DNA from: Ustulina deusta
Taxonomy: Eukaryota; Ascomycota; Sordariomycetes; Xylariales; Xylariaceae
Assembly: GCA_023159155.1 (NCBI GenBank)
Contig: JAJNNX010000018.1
Coordinates: 124,001 to 188,000, forward strand
Direction: 5' to 3'
Length of the DNA: 64,000 bases
Part shown: positions 14,285-27,400 of the stretch, one piece after another
Layout of the letters: every line of letters begins with the position of its first letter
Position numbering within the stretch: position 1 is the stretch's first letter
Program-made: the position numbers and the translations under genes
Notes under the pieces: generated by a model
The model's input: the letters and a program-made list of their open reading frames with translations, nothing else
Database searches by the model: none
What the model was told of the DNA's origin: nothing

Positions 14285-15371
14285 ACCCGAAGAATAAAGG
14301 CCCTCGCGAGAGAAGCGAGGCGACTAAGGGCCACATACCCATTCCCTAATCATGGATGCCATTGACTTTCGTTTGAATTCCGCATACAATTTCGTTTGTT
14401 ATGGTTGGCGATAGACAGCGAGAATAGATATAGAGATATAGATGTGGCGACATAGAGCTTTTTTCTTTCTTTCTTTCTTTTTCTTCTTCTTTCTCTAGGA
14501 GTTTGCTTGGAAGCTGTTTAGCATCCTGTATTTGATAGACAAAGTAGATAGATCCATTTGGTAAATCTGGACGGGGGGTTTCATGACCCGGGACTATACA
14601 TAACTGAGCTTTAATATGAATGATATTCGAATATTCATCTACGTCAGATGTGGTCGGCTGCTATGCTCAAAGCCTACGCTCAAAGCTTAAGCTATACGTG
14701 CGCAGGTGTTGTTAAGCGGCGTCTTTACACAGAATGGTAAGTGAATCGCGTTGACCAGTGTAATCGAGTATTATCCTCGACCTCCGAATGCGCAGACTGG
14801 TAAAGCCAACAGGGCAATGGAACCATGAGAAAACACCTGGAATCGTTGATCGGACTGGGATGGATGATCTAAGACTGGGGCTACCCTTCCGAGAACTAGG
14901 CAATGGAGGCTGTTTAAATAAATATGACATACGAACGACGTAGCATATACTGCTTCGTTGTGCACAAAGTAAGAATGTCGGCAGCAGTTCCAGTTTTGGT
15001 GTTCCATGTTAGCAGGAATAGAGGCGATAGGTGTATTTATCAGTCGTCACAATTGAGCAGACATTCCTGGGTATACATCGCGACACGATATAAAAACCCC
15101 TATCCATACTTGAGGTTGATAATGACCTTCTAGTTCGCATTGTCATTCATTTACTGGTCGGTGGTTAAGGGCGAGAAGGAACGAGAAAGCCATTATTCAC
15201 AGAATGAAGACGTCAGAATAGAATACAGTCATGCTATTATTGTTTGCTAACTTTAGGTACTTCGTGATCCAGAGAAGATGAACTGAAATAAAGCTTCCTC
15301 TACAATATGCATGATCATGTCTATATACGAGACGCACATATATACAGTCTAACATTTTTCTCAAGCAGCGC
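14285..15371. other. Convergent intergenic spacer with pyrimidine microsatellite
   Basis: Lies between the 3' ends of two convergent genes. A (TTTC)n/(TTC)n pyrimidine tract occupies about 14459-14495. No credible coding frame is seen; small minus-strand frames near 14712-15007 have no domain character. Confidence 0.6.
14459..14495. repeat. TTTC/TTC pyrimidine microsatellite
   Basis: Uninterrupted pyrimidine tract of mixed TTTC and TTC units, just after the 3' end of the Mpv17-family gene. Confidence 0.85.
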
Positions 15372-18300
15372 TTATAGGCACTAAGAACACTAATTAGTGA
15401 GAGGAGCTCGAGAATTCCGGTGTAGAGAGCACTCACCTGTGAGTAATACTCGTTCTGGTATGTGCATGTGTAAGGCGCTGCGCATTGGAAGCTCCCACTG
15501 TAATTCAACCCGCCGCATTGCGTAAACTGTGACTGGGCTGTCGCCGGCGTTAACGCGAGGATGCGCTCTGCCGCATGTTCGGAAGCGATCACGATGTAGG
15601 CCGTGGGATTGGCCGTGACATGGCCGGGGAAGATGCTCGCGTCAACAACGAAGAGGTTGTCAGTGCCATATACTTGAGTGTTCAAGTCCACAACGGCACT
15701 TCCACCAAGGCGGCCATCGTCAGTCCCAAGTTTGCTAGTCCCTGTTTTCAATGTGTGTAAGTGACCGTGTTGTCGGATAGCGAGGGAAAGAGAGAAAAAA
15801 AAGAAAGGGCTTACCAATCCAATGATTAGCTCGTCGGTTAGAATAGGACACCACCATCTGCAAATAATCAGCTTGGTAATTTCACAGAGCTAGGAGTGTG
15901 AGACTGACGTTATTGACGAAATCTTCGACAGATGTATCTGGGTCAGGCAATGCCCATGTGAGGCTCCCGACGCCCTTCATGGCACTTTGCAGGTTCTTGA
16001 TGCCTTGAATGACAGCCAGTACATCATTCTCATCTTGCAAGTAAGGTAGAGTAGACACAACGGTGGTGAGGGCTTTCGTGATAGTCATGCGACCTCTTGA
16101 CACTGCGCCACGCCCTAAATACTGGCTCATGGTCATGGCATCTTCGAAAGTCAGCGACAGGACTGGGTCAACACTTAGATCTAACTTACGGTCATCGTCG
16201 GTAGCACCACTACCCTCCACTCTTGATGTCCACTCGAGTTGTCGAACGATACCATCTGCGCCCATGATTTCGTCGAAAAAACTACAACAGTCAGCTAAGA
16301 AATTTGCGAGCCTATTTATTCTCAACTTACATTGGGCCGATATTTGGGGCAGCTTGAGCAAGTATGCCAGATCTCTGGTCTTGGGTGGAGTTAGCTTAGC
16401 CGACGTAATATTGACTTCTTCCAGTCATAAAACTTACTCAAGTATAAGTTGACATCAGTAGTGTTGGGGTCATCGTAAGCTTCATAAAAGTCATAGAAAA
16501 CAACATCTGGATGGGTGATAACCGTATCGGTCTGCATCGAGTTAGCAATGCCTTGCATAATAGCCACGCGAAGGATAACGAACGTTGACATGGTCGTTCA
16601 GATTGTATCCGACTGGAAGCTTGATCCAGGAGCTGTTCGAAATCATCGTTGGCCCATCCGTTGAGGTCTGCACCACTTCCAATTGATCTTCAGGACCAAT
16701 TCCACCTAATATAGTTAGAGTCATTATACCTCGTTGATTTTAAGTCTTGGTAGGCTTACTTCGCATCAGGACTTTTGCCGAGCCGAAGGTGCCTGCTGAT
16801 AGAATCACCCGACCGGTAATGGATGTGACATTGACCACTCCAGCATACCCTCCGTCGTCGTATGCTTCGACCTCGACACCAGTAATATGCCCGCCACTTC
16901 GTATAACACGTTTGACAGCGGTGCCCAACCATAATTTGAAGTTGGAACGCGCGTTGGCGGTTACAAGGTAGGTAGCCATAGGTCCACCTCGCTCTCCATT
17001 TGAAAACATGAAAGGGGTATGCGTATACGTGTGGTTCTTCTGATCTGGGACATCATTGGCAACGACACTTGTCCAGCCACCGGAAGCCAAGCCACCTGAA
17101 ATCACATCAAAACCTTGTTGAAGATAACGCTTGCCATCTTTGGACGGTGCGTCGGTACCGGGGATACGCGAGAAGACTCTTGATGTTGCGCCAGCCATGT
17201 CTGACGACTTCCAGCCGGTGGGAAAGTTGTAGTCCCAGTCTAGACTGTTGGGCTAGGGGGATGTTAGTCACCATTCGACATCTTATCATTTTGCTACTGA
17301 CCTTCCACCACAATCCTGCGTTTATGGCGGTACCCCCACCGAGCACACAACCCGCCATCTGATCAGTATCAGTGCAAGAAATGCCAGCCGAATCCTCCCA
17401 GATCTCGTTGCACAGGCCGGGTACATCAAAGCGAGTGAGGTTTGTACCTTCAGTCCATTCTGGACCAAGGGTGCCGCCCCATCGCCCCGAACTTGCGGGA
17501 CCCTTCTCAATGAGCAGGACCTTCTTGCCAGCTTCGCTTAGCTTATCTGCGATTGGTATGCCGCCGGCTCCTCCACCAACGACAATGTAGTCATATGTGT
17601 CACTTGGGACAGGGACACCTGTGGCGGTGGCGGTAGGAGTCGACGTGGTTGTGGTAGTCGTTCCTCCACAGCTTCCAGTCACCGTAGCCGTAGCCTTGGC
17701 TGCCCACTGAGTGTATGATGGGTTCGCTATGTTACTGTCGAGAGCGGCTCCGAAGACACTCAGACCATTGTCGTGTTGGAGTATACTAGCCTCGTTCGGA
17801 CAACTCGGATTGCTTGGGGACGGGAAAGCATTGCACCAACCTAATACCAAAACGCCAGCACTCGTCGACACGGACCCTGTTGCGCCATCATGATCCCATG
17901 ATAAACAGTTTTGGCAGCGGAAGATGACCGAGTAATGTGTTGAATTTACCGTGGAAGAAATTTGGGTTAACTTGGCGTCTCCTGAGTACACATCCGGATT
18001 AACGTAACCAGTAGCAAACCGAAAGGATGTTAGAACCTCGCCTTGGTATGGGTAGGCCATAAGAAGCAAACTGTTCGTCATAGGGCCAGCCAGTGAGATA
18101 CCACACCACCCTGTCAATGTCGTGCTGTTCGAGGGGCATAGCTATCGTTTGTCAATAGGAGTTACTTGCACGGAAAAAGAAGGGGATGCCGACCAAGTAT
18201 CCAATGAACTCGTTCGCGTCAGTCGTCAAAGCGTCCTCGGGAAGCGCAACTCCCATAGTCATGCCGCCCCAGGTCGTGGTGCCAGAGGCACCTGTAGCTG

Positions 18301-18493
18301 TGTCTGGCACGATCCATGTATCGAATGTGATACCTGTCTTATCATCTGTATAGACAGTTGGGGTGCTCGATTGTCCAAGACATGGCTGGATAGCTGTGTA
18401 TCGTTAGCAGTGCTTCCCTCGACTGCTCATTAGGAGTGGCGAACTTAAGCTTGCTGTCCAAAGCAGTGTTGCAATGAACCCGAAACGACCCAT
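15372..18493 (-). CDS. Cellobiose dehydrogenase with C-terminal CBM1
   Basis: Secreted flavocytochrome that oxidises cellobiose/cello-oligosaccharides to lactones and passes electrons to lytic polysaccharide monooxygenases. Minus-strand exons: 18493-18445, 18393-18194, 18141-17302, 17252-16760, 16705-16584, 16531-16438, 16379-16331, 16281-16190, 16141-15909, 15857-15815, 15741-15437 and 15380-15372, giving 842 residues (858 if the in-frame 48-nt intron 16142-16189 is retained). Signal peptide at residues 1 to about 23. The haem domain spans about 24-235, with probable ligands Met104 (GPMTNS) and His206 (LQHDNG) and paired cysteines in LLCPSNS and GWCG. A Thr-rich linker covers about 241-262. 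The GMC flavin domain starts with VVGGGAGGIPIADKLSEAGK. The catalytic His is in RRANHWIG and Asn in HVTANPTAY. The C-terminal CBM1 begins QCGGLNYSGS and ends SQCL through a 9-nt last exon. First-exon splicing (GTTCGC donor) is less certain than the rest. Confidence 0.93.
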
Positions 18494-18568
18494 CGTGCCC
18501 AAGACTGCTTCCAAGTCACAATGACGAAGAAAGCTGCAAAGGGCAACAGGTCAACTATGGAAGAAGGA

Positions 18569-18576
18569 CTTATATG
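18569..18576 (-). promoter_or_regulatory. TATA-like box of the cellobiose dehydrogenase gene
   Basis: CATATAAG on the minus strand lies about 76-83 bp upstream of the cellobiose dehydrogenase start codon, the right distance for a fungal TATA element. A CCGGGG word at 18903-18908 matches the loose carbon-repressor (CreA) consensus, but one match is weak evidence. Confidence 0.35.
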
Positions 18577-19484
18577 TTTAAAACTTAAGGCTACGTTCTT
18601 TCCTCTTCCCCATATAAGACCTCCGCACCCTCCGGGTGGAGTGACTGGTGTGGTCTTACATACGAACGACTGTTTGTTAGTCTGGCTCACCTGAATGGTG
18701 AGGTAACGTGCTCATAGGAGGAAATAAAGGACCCTAGAAACACTGTATCCAAGCGGAAGCCGATTAGGTACCAACCAAGATAGCCAGGTATGCCCGTCTA
18801 GAGATTCACTGGCAGCGGACCATGTGAGGAGGAATCAAGGAATCCCGGCCGTACGGCACGTGCGAAATCCAGGGTACTGGCGACTGGAGACGGCGCAATC
18901 TCCCGGGGCCAGACTTAAGCCATTGACATGAGTCCTAATCCAATCCCTTCCAGCAGGCACGTTGTATCGGGTCCGTAATTGACAGGGAGCGTGCATTTGG
19001 TTCTAGCGTGGCCAATCCTTGCACAGACATATTTCCCGGCGCCGGGAGCCTCTTGGGGCATACACACATGGTGATACTTTCTTGTTCTAGAATGTGTTGA
19101 AGGAAGCGCGGCAGCAAGGGAAGAGATGCGTGGCAGACTTCGGTTGTTCGAGCTCGACGTCTGTTGACTAGTGACGGCGTTAGTTGCCCGTTTTGCTCAC
19201 GGAGCAGCAGAGCACATCCGGATCGATGGACTCCGGGCGGCCCGAATTGGCCAGGAGGTGGATGTATGCCCACCGCCACCGATCCTGCAAGGAGTACGTC
19301 GGCAGAGGGAACAGGCGTGGAGTGGCTCGAAGCCCTTGACCTCGGGCCGCGTTCCGAAGTAACCAACCCATAACAGCAGAACGAGAGCTGTTTTTGGGGA
19401 CATGGGTTTCCGGAATGGTGAAAATTAGATAATTTGTTGCATCACTGCGCCACCGGACTGGAAGCCACTTTTCTAGTGTAGTTG

Positions 19485-19510
19485 ACTACACCGACTCACT
19501 ACACCGACTC
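19485..19510. repeat. Two tandem copies of a 13-bp unit
   Basis: Two exact adjacent copies of ACTACACCGACTC in a gene-free stretch upstream of cellobiose dehydrogenase. Confidence 0.9.
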
Positions 19511-21530
19511 AAAGAATGTATATAGATACATGAGATAGAAATAACTAACTAGCATGAAAGTCAATAATCCTCTCATCTGGGGAGTTATCATGAAGAGGCA
19601 GGGTTAGGATGGTAGGTGTACCGATGATGGAGGTCTGTATAACAGTGTTCGTTCTCCGAAGTATCTAAGCGACCTAGTAGTATAGGTACGTTAGTTGACT
19701 GCATGGAGTGCCAGTGCCTCTTCCACATAAGGTACAATATGCAGGCTTAGGTTGCACATTCCCACTGGGTACCTAATACCGTTCCTAATAAGCATGCAGT
19801 ACACCTTGGCGCATACGGCACTTGCCTTCGCCTTTTCGACGTCATCTCCGCTAGGTAGGTACTCTGCCCGTTTTACCTATTGGATACTTCTAAGTAGTTA
19901 GGCAGGTAGAATGTGTTCTCCCAGCTCCGGGCTCGTGGTAGCTCAGGTTAGGCAGCTACCTACCCATTTTCTAAAAATATCGAGACATTTCGCGAGATTG
20001 CCCCGGTCCAATGCCAAGTTTTCCCTCTTCCTCTTGTTCTTGTCAATTCCAAGTAGGTATACGGTTTCGAATCCCGATCGATAACTTTCACCCACTAAAG
20101 CTCTTCAACTTCTAAATGTGAAATAACGATCTCTGACATATGATTTTCAGGATGGGTACAATGGGGAAAATCGTGAGTGTATGCCTTTTGTTGCCTCGGC
20201 TAGAACTACCTACATGCTGACGAGATCTCTGCTACAATACCGGTATACAAATACCTTCTTTGTTTTCTTGTTGTACGACATTGATATATGACACAGGGTA
20301 GATTATATTATACACTGAGGGAACACCCACCCCTTGAACCAAACCCTCCAGATCACCATACGGTTGAACTACCAGAGTCCATAACCTCGAAGAAATTCCC
20401 CAGCGAATAGGTACGCAACAAGGCATGGCGTCCACAATCTCGTCGTCAAGTGCGATATGATGGCACCGCTATTGTACCCCTCATACGGTTGCACAAGAAT
20501 CACAATATGGGTTAGGTGAGTACACTAGATGAAGAGAATTGCCACCAAGCCCGGGGTACGTACAGTTGTATCACTAAGTTAAACTTACATTTAAATCTCA
20601 GGTATCATATCAGACGCTATTGGAGCTGGCATGTTGTATGCATAAGTATAAGTCACAAGCATTTTGTCTTGGATAGACATACTATCACTTTGACACGCCT
20701 GCTCCGGTATGGTTAACTACACCCCTTTTACGATACTAGTAGGTATCCGAGTCTACGAGTTGCGCTCGGCATCTTAGCGATAGAGTCTGGCGTAACTGGC
20801 TTATCCCACCCTCTTATCCGTCCCTTTTCTTCTATACACTCGTTCTGCATCGTCGATTAGCCGATAAATCTGCCCGTCTATGGAAATGCCTCCGTCCGTT
20901 GAAACGGGGCATATCAAGCTAGATGCGGGACGATTGTATAGGCTCAAGGGACATGACAAAAATCCCCGTGAACAGTGTAAGCTCGCCAGTCTTCCGTTGT
21001 TTTCAAGTCCTCAACGTTGTCAAATGTAGGTACTTGGGGTTCAAAGACGAAAAAGGAAAATCCTAGATATTCCACTAGTTCTAACACCTGTTTACCTACT
21101 CCCTGGACAGCCCGATAGTGCCGGTTCCGACATTCTCTACTTTTCCACCATCTCAATGAAGTCATTCGTTGTGAAGAGACGCTCGACACGCCTTTTCAAA
21201 GCCCCAATAAGTTCCACCACATCTGACCGAAAAGGTTCGTTCCTTAGGTTGGGCATAAAGCCGAGCCTAATTAGCTATGAGGTATGAGAAATGGTATGAG
21301 AAGTGGTATTGGGCTTTATCCATCAAATCACATATAGGAAGTAGATTCATTAGTGTGTGTGATAGGCTAAATTTGGGACCGAGACCTTTGGCCTCGAATC
21401 AAGCACTACTTGTCTCTTCTCAGTCGTAGACATGCTCAGAACTATTCTCAGCCTGGAAACCCCTTACGAAGACAGTGACCAGCGCTGCTTGTGAAATAAA
21501 AAGTTTACTTTATCTCGTTATTTTCTTTAC

Positions 21531-23130
21531 TCAGCTGAGTTTTGGCGACCTCAGCCCTTCATCAGCAATCTCAGAATTGCCTTGAGCACTACCAGCTCGG
21601 CGAGCCTTTGCGCCTGCCTTGAGTTGGTCCCATTTCTCCCTGTATCGTACAAGATTGGCACGGGCTTTGTTGTAACTCTTCTCTAGCTCTTCATTCTGTC
21701 TTATCAAAGCTTGGTTTTGTAGCTTGAGCTCGCTGATCTCTCTCGCAAAGGCTTCTTCAGAAACCCCGGGCTTGCTGACTGATGGCAGAGGGGATCCAGG
21801 GCGCATTAAGCGCATGCTTTCTGCTAATCTCATCCCGGAGTTTTGCGACATTGACTCAAATGCGTGAAGCCGTTTGCTGAGCAAGTCGATCATGTCCTTG
21901 AGGCTCTTGTTTTCTAGATACAGCTCCTCGACTATATTGTCAGTGTTGCCTTTGGCTGGCCTTCTCTTGAGAGCTGGCGAATGAGACATTTGAGATTCCC
22001 TAGCATCGACGAAGTCATCTTCATCAGCATCTTCTGGCAGATTTCCCATAGTCGCATGAGTTGAGCCCTCCATTCGACGTTTTTCTTTGTCTGCAAAGGT
22101 TAATATGCTTGCATAGGAAGCTGTGTGGCCACTGGGAGGGACCACATAGAAAGAATCATTTGTAGAGTGCCCTTCTCGAGCAACAGCACGGAGGGCTGCT
22201 TTCGAATACAGTTTCTGAATATCTGGTTCCGTCGAGTGAGAGGTAGAATGCCTGACTCTAATCCTTTTCTGGGTTGTCATCTCGGGGGGTGGGAGTGGAT
22301 TTTGCTCCTCGGTCTGCTCTTCGCTAATTAGTGGGAGTCCAGCGAATGCCAGTGGAGCCGAAATCTTGTTTATAATGCTCCCAAATGCACTGTAGAACCT
22401 AGAAAACCCCTCGTCGCTTGATGCGGCTGATGAGTCTGGTATGCCCCTTGAAGACGAATCTTCAACTAACTTGGCAGTTCGATCCGGAGAGGGTATCGCA
22501 CTCGATTTATCGGAGTTATCCAGCATATCCTGCATTCGAGACCGTGATGCGGCTTTCTTCGACGCCCCTTCCAAACTCCCTGGCGCCTCAGTATTAGAGA
22601 CACTTGGGCTGAGCGGCTGCGATCTATATTTAGAGCGGATGCCACGGGCGGAGGCTAAGTTACTGGCGATAGAAGCGCCTAGGTCTCGCGCAGGGTATCT
22701 GGGCTGCTTCAGAAGAGTTGGTTTGGCCGGAGCATTCTTCTCATCCGACAACAACTTCGTTGGAACAGTCGCTGGATCCGAAGCTGAACGGACCTCTTCC
22801 TTCTCGTCTTCTTGGGAATCGGCCTCGGCAGAGGCTTGCGATGACGGTGGCTGTAGTGGAGCCTGGAGTAGCTCGGATAGTCTGCGATGATGTTGCTCGA
22901 GCAACTTGAGGGTTCGCAAAGCCTCGACTGAGGTGGTGTCCTTGGCGGCATTGGCAAACTCGCCGGCAGCTCTGGTATGCTCATTAATGGCGACCGTAGT
23001 CTCTGAGGTATGGGTTGCGGCGGACGCGGCTCTAGCATGGTCGTGGGCCTGTCGTTCGATTAGTTTGCTTTAGTGAATAGGACATACAGATGCGGTCGAA
23101 CTATACCTTGATCAGTGGTGCCGACTCCAT
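21531..23130 (-). CDS. MIT-domain/coiled-coil protein, probable Atg38-like
   Basis: Two exons, 23130-23107 (MESAPLIK) and 23048-21531, give 513 residues; the intron 23049-23106 starts GTATAG. The first approximately 65 residues form a three-helix MIT-type bundle (AHDHARAASAATHTSETTVA, EFANAAKDTTSVEALRTLKL). A Ser/Pro-rich disordered middle follows, containing a short FYSAFGSIINKISAPLAF hydrophobic helix. The end (about residues 365-490) is a coiled coil with EELYLENKSLKDMIDLLSKR and ISELKLQNQALIRQNEELEK. MIT plus C-terminal coiled coil is the layout of Atg38/NRBF2, the regulatory subunit of autophagy PI3-kinase complex I (Vps34-Vps15-Atg6-Atg14), which acts at the phagophore assembly site. 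That identity is inferred from architecture. Another MIT protein of the ESCRT/endosomal system is the alternative. Divergent from the lipid-transfer gene to the right. Confidence 0.8.
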
Positions 23131-24401
23131 CCTGAGGTAAGGAAGGTTTCGAGGTGTTTCTTGTTCAACAAAGCACTCAGCGGGCGGGGGTGATCAGGGA
23201 GTCGTTAGAGAGAGAGAACCAGCATGGAAATGATGGTGTGCGCCTATACAGAGGGTATGTGAAATGCAAGCGGATGAGTATATCTTCATAGAGAAGATCG
23301 AGGGTTCCACGTTTATCAGTTGTGGTCTTTTTCGGTTGGGGGATCGTGAGGCAAGAACAAGTGGAAGCCCGAGGTACTTACTGTACTTCAGAAGATACAC
23401 TAAATGAATGCCTACACTGAGCACCCATTTCCGCCTATGCAGGTACACACAAACACAGTGTGAATGACACCCAAGAGATACATAGAGAAGTGCGGGTAGG
23501 CAACAAAGCACCCGAATTGGATCAAGTGTGGCTAAACCAGTGCCTCTAGGTACTTGCAGTGTATGTATATACAGTGCATATACATCATGCACTGTCTTCA
23601 ATGTAGCAGGTGATGGGTCAAAGCTCCCCCCAACATCTTGATTACTTCAACTTCAACAGCATATAACAGATAGGTACAAAGCAGAATGAAAAGCAGTTAT
23701 ACACATAAATAGCCCGCTGTAAAGCAATGGCTGTTCGAGTTCATGTTCTGTTATAGTTCTGGATCTATCTATGCGGTGACGCTAATAATCTACCTGAATT
23801 ACCTCGAACCAGAATGGCTACCTGCTGTAACGCTAAGTATTCCAGGGGCAATTAGGGGCTTTAAGGGGCTAAAACCTCCTGGCCTAGGTATGGAGGTGGG
23901 ATGGATTAAGTACCTAACAAACCCATCATGAATCTGAAGCACAGACTGACGGGTCTCCGAATCTCTAGACTACATCATCAAACAGTGATGTGCAACGCCA
24001 CTCACCTTCCTTCACATTCCCGTTGTTCTCCTCCCATCAAACATAGAATTCCAACTGCAACACCCTACCTGTTGTTCGGCACACAAAAACTCAATTGCAA
24101 GTCACCTGCCATCGTAATCATCCTGTATCATCCATTCCAGATCTAATCACATCTTCTGCCGCCTTGTGATGACGCGATGATAGCAGTTGCTGGATGGTAG
24201 GCGAGATAATTGACGACCATTCTCTCAGCCTTCATCGTCTTTGTCTTTACAGCGTCTTCTTTCTTTTCTGTTCCACACTCTCTCCATGTCCGCAAATATA
24301 TTGTTTCAGAATCCTGGTTGTGCACCATAAGGCATATTTCTCTTCATTCCATTCGACCCTGCACGTCAAGTTGCATGCATGTTAGCCACTCGCGGCACGT
24401 C
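23131..24401. other. Divergent promoter region
   Basis: Shared upstream region of the MIT-domain gene (-) and the GRAM-VASt gene (+). AT-richer than the genes, with no tandem repeats longer than a few units and no credible frame. Short frames on both strands look random. Confidence 0.55.
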
Positions 24402-27400
24402 ATGATGGACACCAGTAATGGCGCCAGCAAAAAGGCTGCGGTCAAGCTCATTCCCAAAAAGCTTGCTGTCAGAGGCCGTTGGAGAAAACAACCCTCAAAC
24501 GAAAGTTTCGGTTCATTAGTGAGTACCGAGAACGAGGAACATCCCGGCATTCCCGAGACCGAGCGAGGGGAATCTGGACCTGGCTCCCTGTCCACGACGC
24601 AGTCGAACGAATCGGCCGTGGATGGTGATGACAGCGTCGACTTCGACATTGCGCGGGATTCAGAACATGAATCGTGAGTTGCTTACTTTCCATAATTCTT
24701 TATGTGTTTACACCTATTTAATGGCCGATACCCACGTTTTACGCAGCATGCTTTACCCAAGACTCATGACCAATACACACCCATTCTTGTACAAAGCTGT
24801 CTGCGCTACAGCGAATCGACCACGGAAGCACGGGAGTAGCGCAATCAATCACATCGTCGGTTGATACACAACTCTCTCCCCCTTTGTCTTGTCCGTCCCT
24901 GTTCTTATTCTGGATACGTCATCCCATGCCTAGAAACACGGTCCTTGGCAACTCAGGACGAGGTTAGGTTGGTCTCTGATGTGGACTAGGACCCATCTTT
25001 CTTTTTAGACGTCAGACTTGCGCCTCCTCCATAAACCCCAAATCAACCCCCGTCATCCCGTCCTTGACAGTAGGCTAGCCACTGTGGTTATCTAGCTGCC
25101 TGGCCACCTAGCCTCGTTCGGTCCCCTCTATATGCATCTGTTCATTCAATGACCCAACACCGCCGCCTCCGTCTCATACTCTGTTCTCTATTCGTTTCAG
25201 TGTTGTGCCGTCTCGCGGTCTGCTCGTGCACATATTATTCCTCATTCTCCATCCCTAGCTCTGGAAGAAAGGATACCCTGGAGCGAATATTCTAATCCAC
25301 CCGTTGTTGATCTAGGCGGCCTGCGGTGCCCTCGGCTCATCCATCTCAAATCGGTCATTTAACAACCTCGTCGCCCATCATTCAGGCCAGTCATCTTCCC
25401 GAGGTCCAAACTTTGGACCAGCAGGAGACTCTCGAGAGTCTCTCGCGATCTGCATCCTTCTCTGTTGCCTCCAGCGAACAGTCCTTCGAGAACCCTCCTG
25501 CGTTGACAACCAGCAAAACCGGCCTGTATCCTCTTTCCGACTCGTCCTCTCGCCGCTCAAGATCACCCGCTGGTAGGATTAAGAACGTTTTTCGGGGTAA
25601 GAGGGGACCGGGTGCTTCACCAAGCTCCGGGGGTCAAAACGACGATCGCCAGGATCAAGAAACCTCAGTTAACTTAGATTCCCGGCCGGGCTCAGCAGTT
25701 CCTTCGCAGTCCGATACACATGAATCCGATTTAACATCTCGCGGATCACGTCGGAGGCGTAAAAGCCCACCACCCCTTGACATATTGATCCGCCCGCGCA
25801 CTCCCCCGTCGTCCAATTCCCCGGGTCCGGCAATCGTCAACACTCCCCCGACTCCAGTTGATAAATCTCCCCCGAAAAGCAGACACTCCCCCCTCAACAA
25901 TCCCAATGTGGTTGTTTCTGCATCCGGTAACATGATCTCGCATAGGAGAGCGAGATCGGGTTCTGCAACGAGCATCGGCCCGAGCAAGCTTTCTAATATC
26001 ATATCTGCGCCCCTGACCCCCACACCTGAGAACGCCGCGCCACCAACACCAGGCGCAGGATTCTTCTCCAGCATGTTTTCTGCAGCACAAAATGCTGCTA
26101 ATACCTTGAGCAGCACTATCACAAATACCAGTATAAACCCGGGTGGAAATAAACCAAAATCGAATGCTTCAAAGGAGGTACTGCCTGCCAATGACGATAG
26201 GGTCGAAGTTGAATCAGCTGCAGAGGAATTAAAGAATTCAAACACGAGCGGCAAGGAACCTGCTGTTAAGACTCTGGGTATGGGTGATCTGAGCCTTAGT
26301 CAGCTAGGATTCCAGGAGACCATAAGCGCAACTCCTACTCCCACAGCTTCAAGGTTCGCCAAATCCGCCACTGAGTCCCGAGGACGCTCAGAATCAGCAC
26401 CAGTTGATCCTGAGACCACACCTGCTAATGCCGATGGCCCATCTGATGACTTTAGTGTGGATCGACCCAGGTCTCTATACGATTATGCCAATACAACGCC
26501 GCCGACAAGTGTCTATGAGGACGGGGCCGGTGTTCAACGCAGTTCCAGCATACGCAGCGCCATCTCTAAGACGAAGCGGCGCAAGCGTGGAAGTACAGGT
26601 GGTACAACGGGCACCGGAACCACTATCGGTGCCGCTATCGCCGCAGCCAACGCTTCGGTGGCCCACCCCTCGGCCGCTGGTAGCGCCCCCAAACTTACAG
26701 GGTTCGCTGTCGCGAGTAAGAAACGCAATCGAGACTTTCATGTCCTATTTAAAAGCGTCCCAGACGATGATTATCTTATTGAAGACTATAGCTGTGCCTT
26801 GCAACGAGAGATCCTCGCTCATGGGAGACTATATGTATCCGAAGGACATATCTGCTTCAGCAGCAATATTCTGGGATGGGTCACCACGCTGGTCATGAGT
26901 TTTGACGAAATCGTATCGGTAGAGAAAAGGAGCACAGCCCTGGTTTTCAAAAATGGTCTTATGATATCAACATTACATGCGAAACATGTGTTCGCAAGTT
27001 TCACAAGTCGTGATTCTACTTACGATTTGATAGTCAACATCTGGAAACTCGGCCATCCGACTCTACGTAGCTCACTCAACGGCGTCTCCCTCGATGAAAC
27101 AGGCGGCGACAAGACTGAGAAAGTCGACGCTGGAGAAGGCGCTCCTGGAAGTCAGAGCGGTTCCGAATCCGAAGATGGCGACAGTGACGATGATGATGAT
27201 ATCTACGATGAAGACCTGGAAGATGACGATATTCCCGTGGAAGCTCAAATGGCAGAATCTGGTCCGATTGAGACCGGCGGGGAGAAAGCCGTGTCAAGGA
27301 AAGTATCTAATACTATTGCACTCAATGGGGGCGCTGCAGACAAGCTTGATGCTGCACCATCATCAGGCACCGCTGATTTTCCCGGGCCTGCTACTCACGG

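Larger units (their letters stand above)
18494..21530. other. Three-kilobase intergenic spacer
   Basis: Upstream region of cellobiose dehydrogenase and downstream region of the MIT-domain gene. A GC-rich block at 18935-19400 opens four overlapping frames on both strands, a composition effect rather than a gene. From 19600 to 20700 the DNA is rich in TAGGTA/TACCTA words. A possible gene remnant is described under findings at 20944-21235. No confident gene. Confidence 0.55.

Noticed and set aside
18935..19403. Cluster of overlapping open frames on both strands, up to 143 codons
   Set aside because: GC-rich DNA opens several frames at once; none has domain-like composition, splice context or a preferred codon pattern.
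20061..20085. GGTTTCGAATCCC, similar to the T-loop of a tRNA gene
   Set aside because: No matching A box, acceptor stem or anticodon arm at the right distance. No tRNA gene could be supported anywhere in the window.
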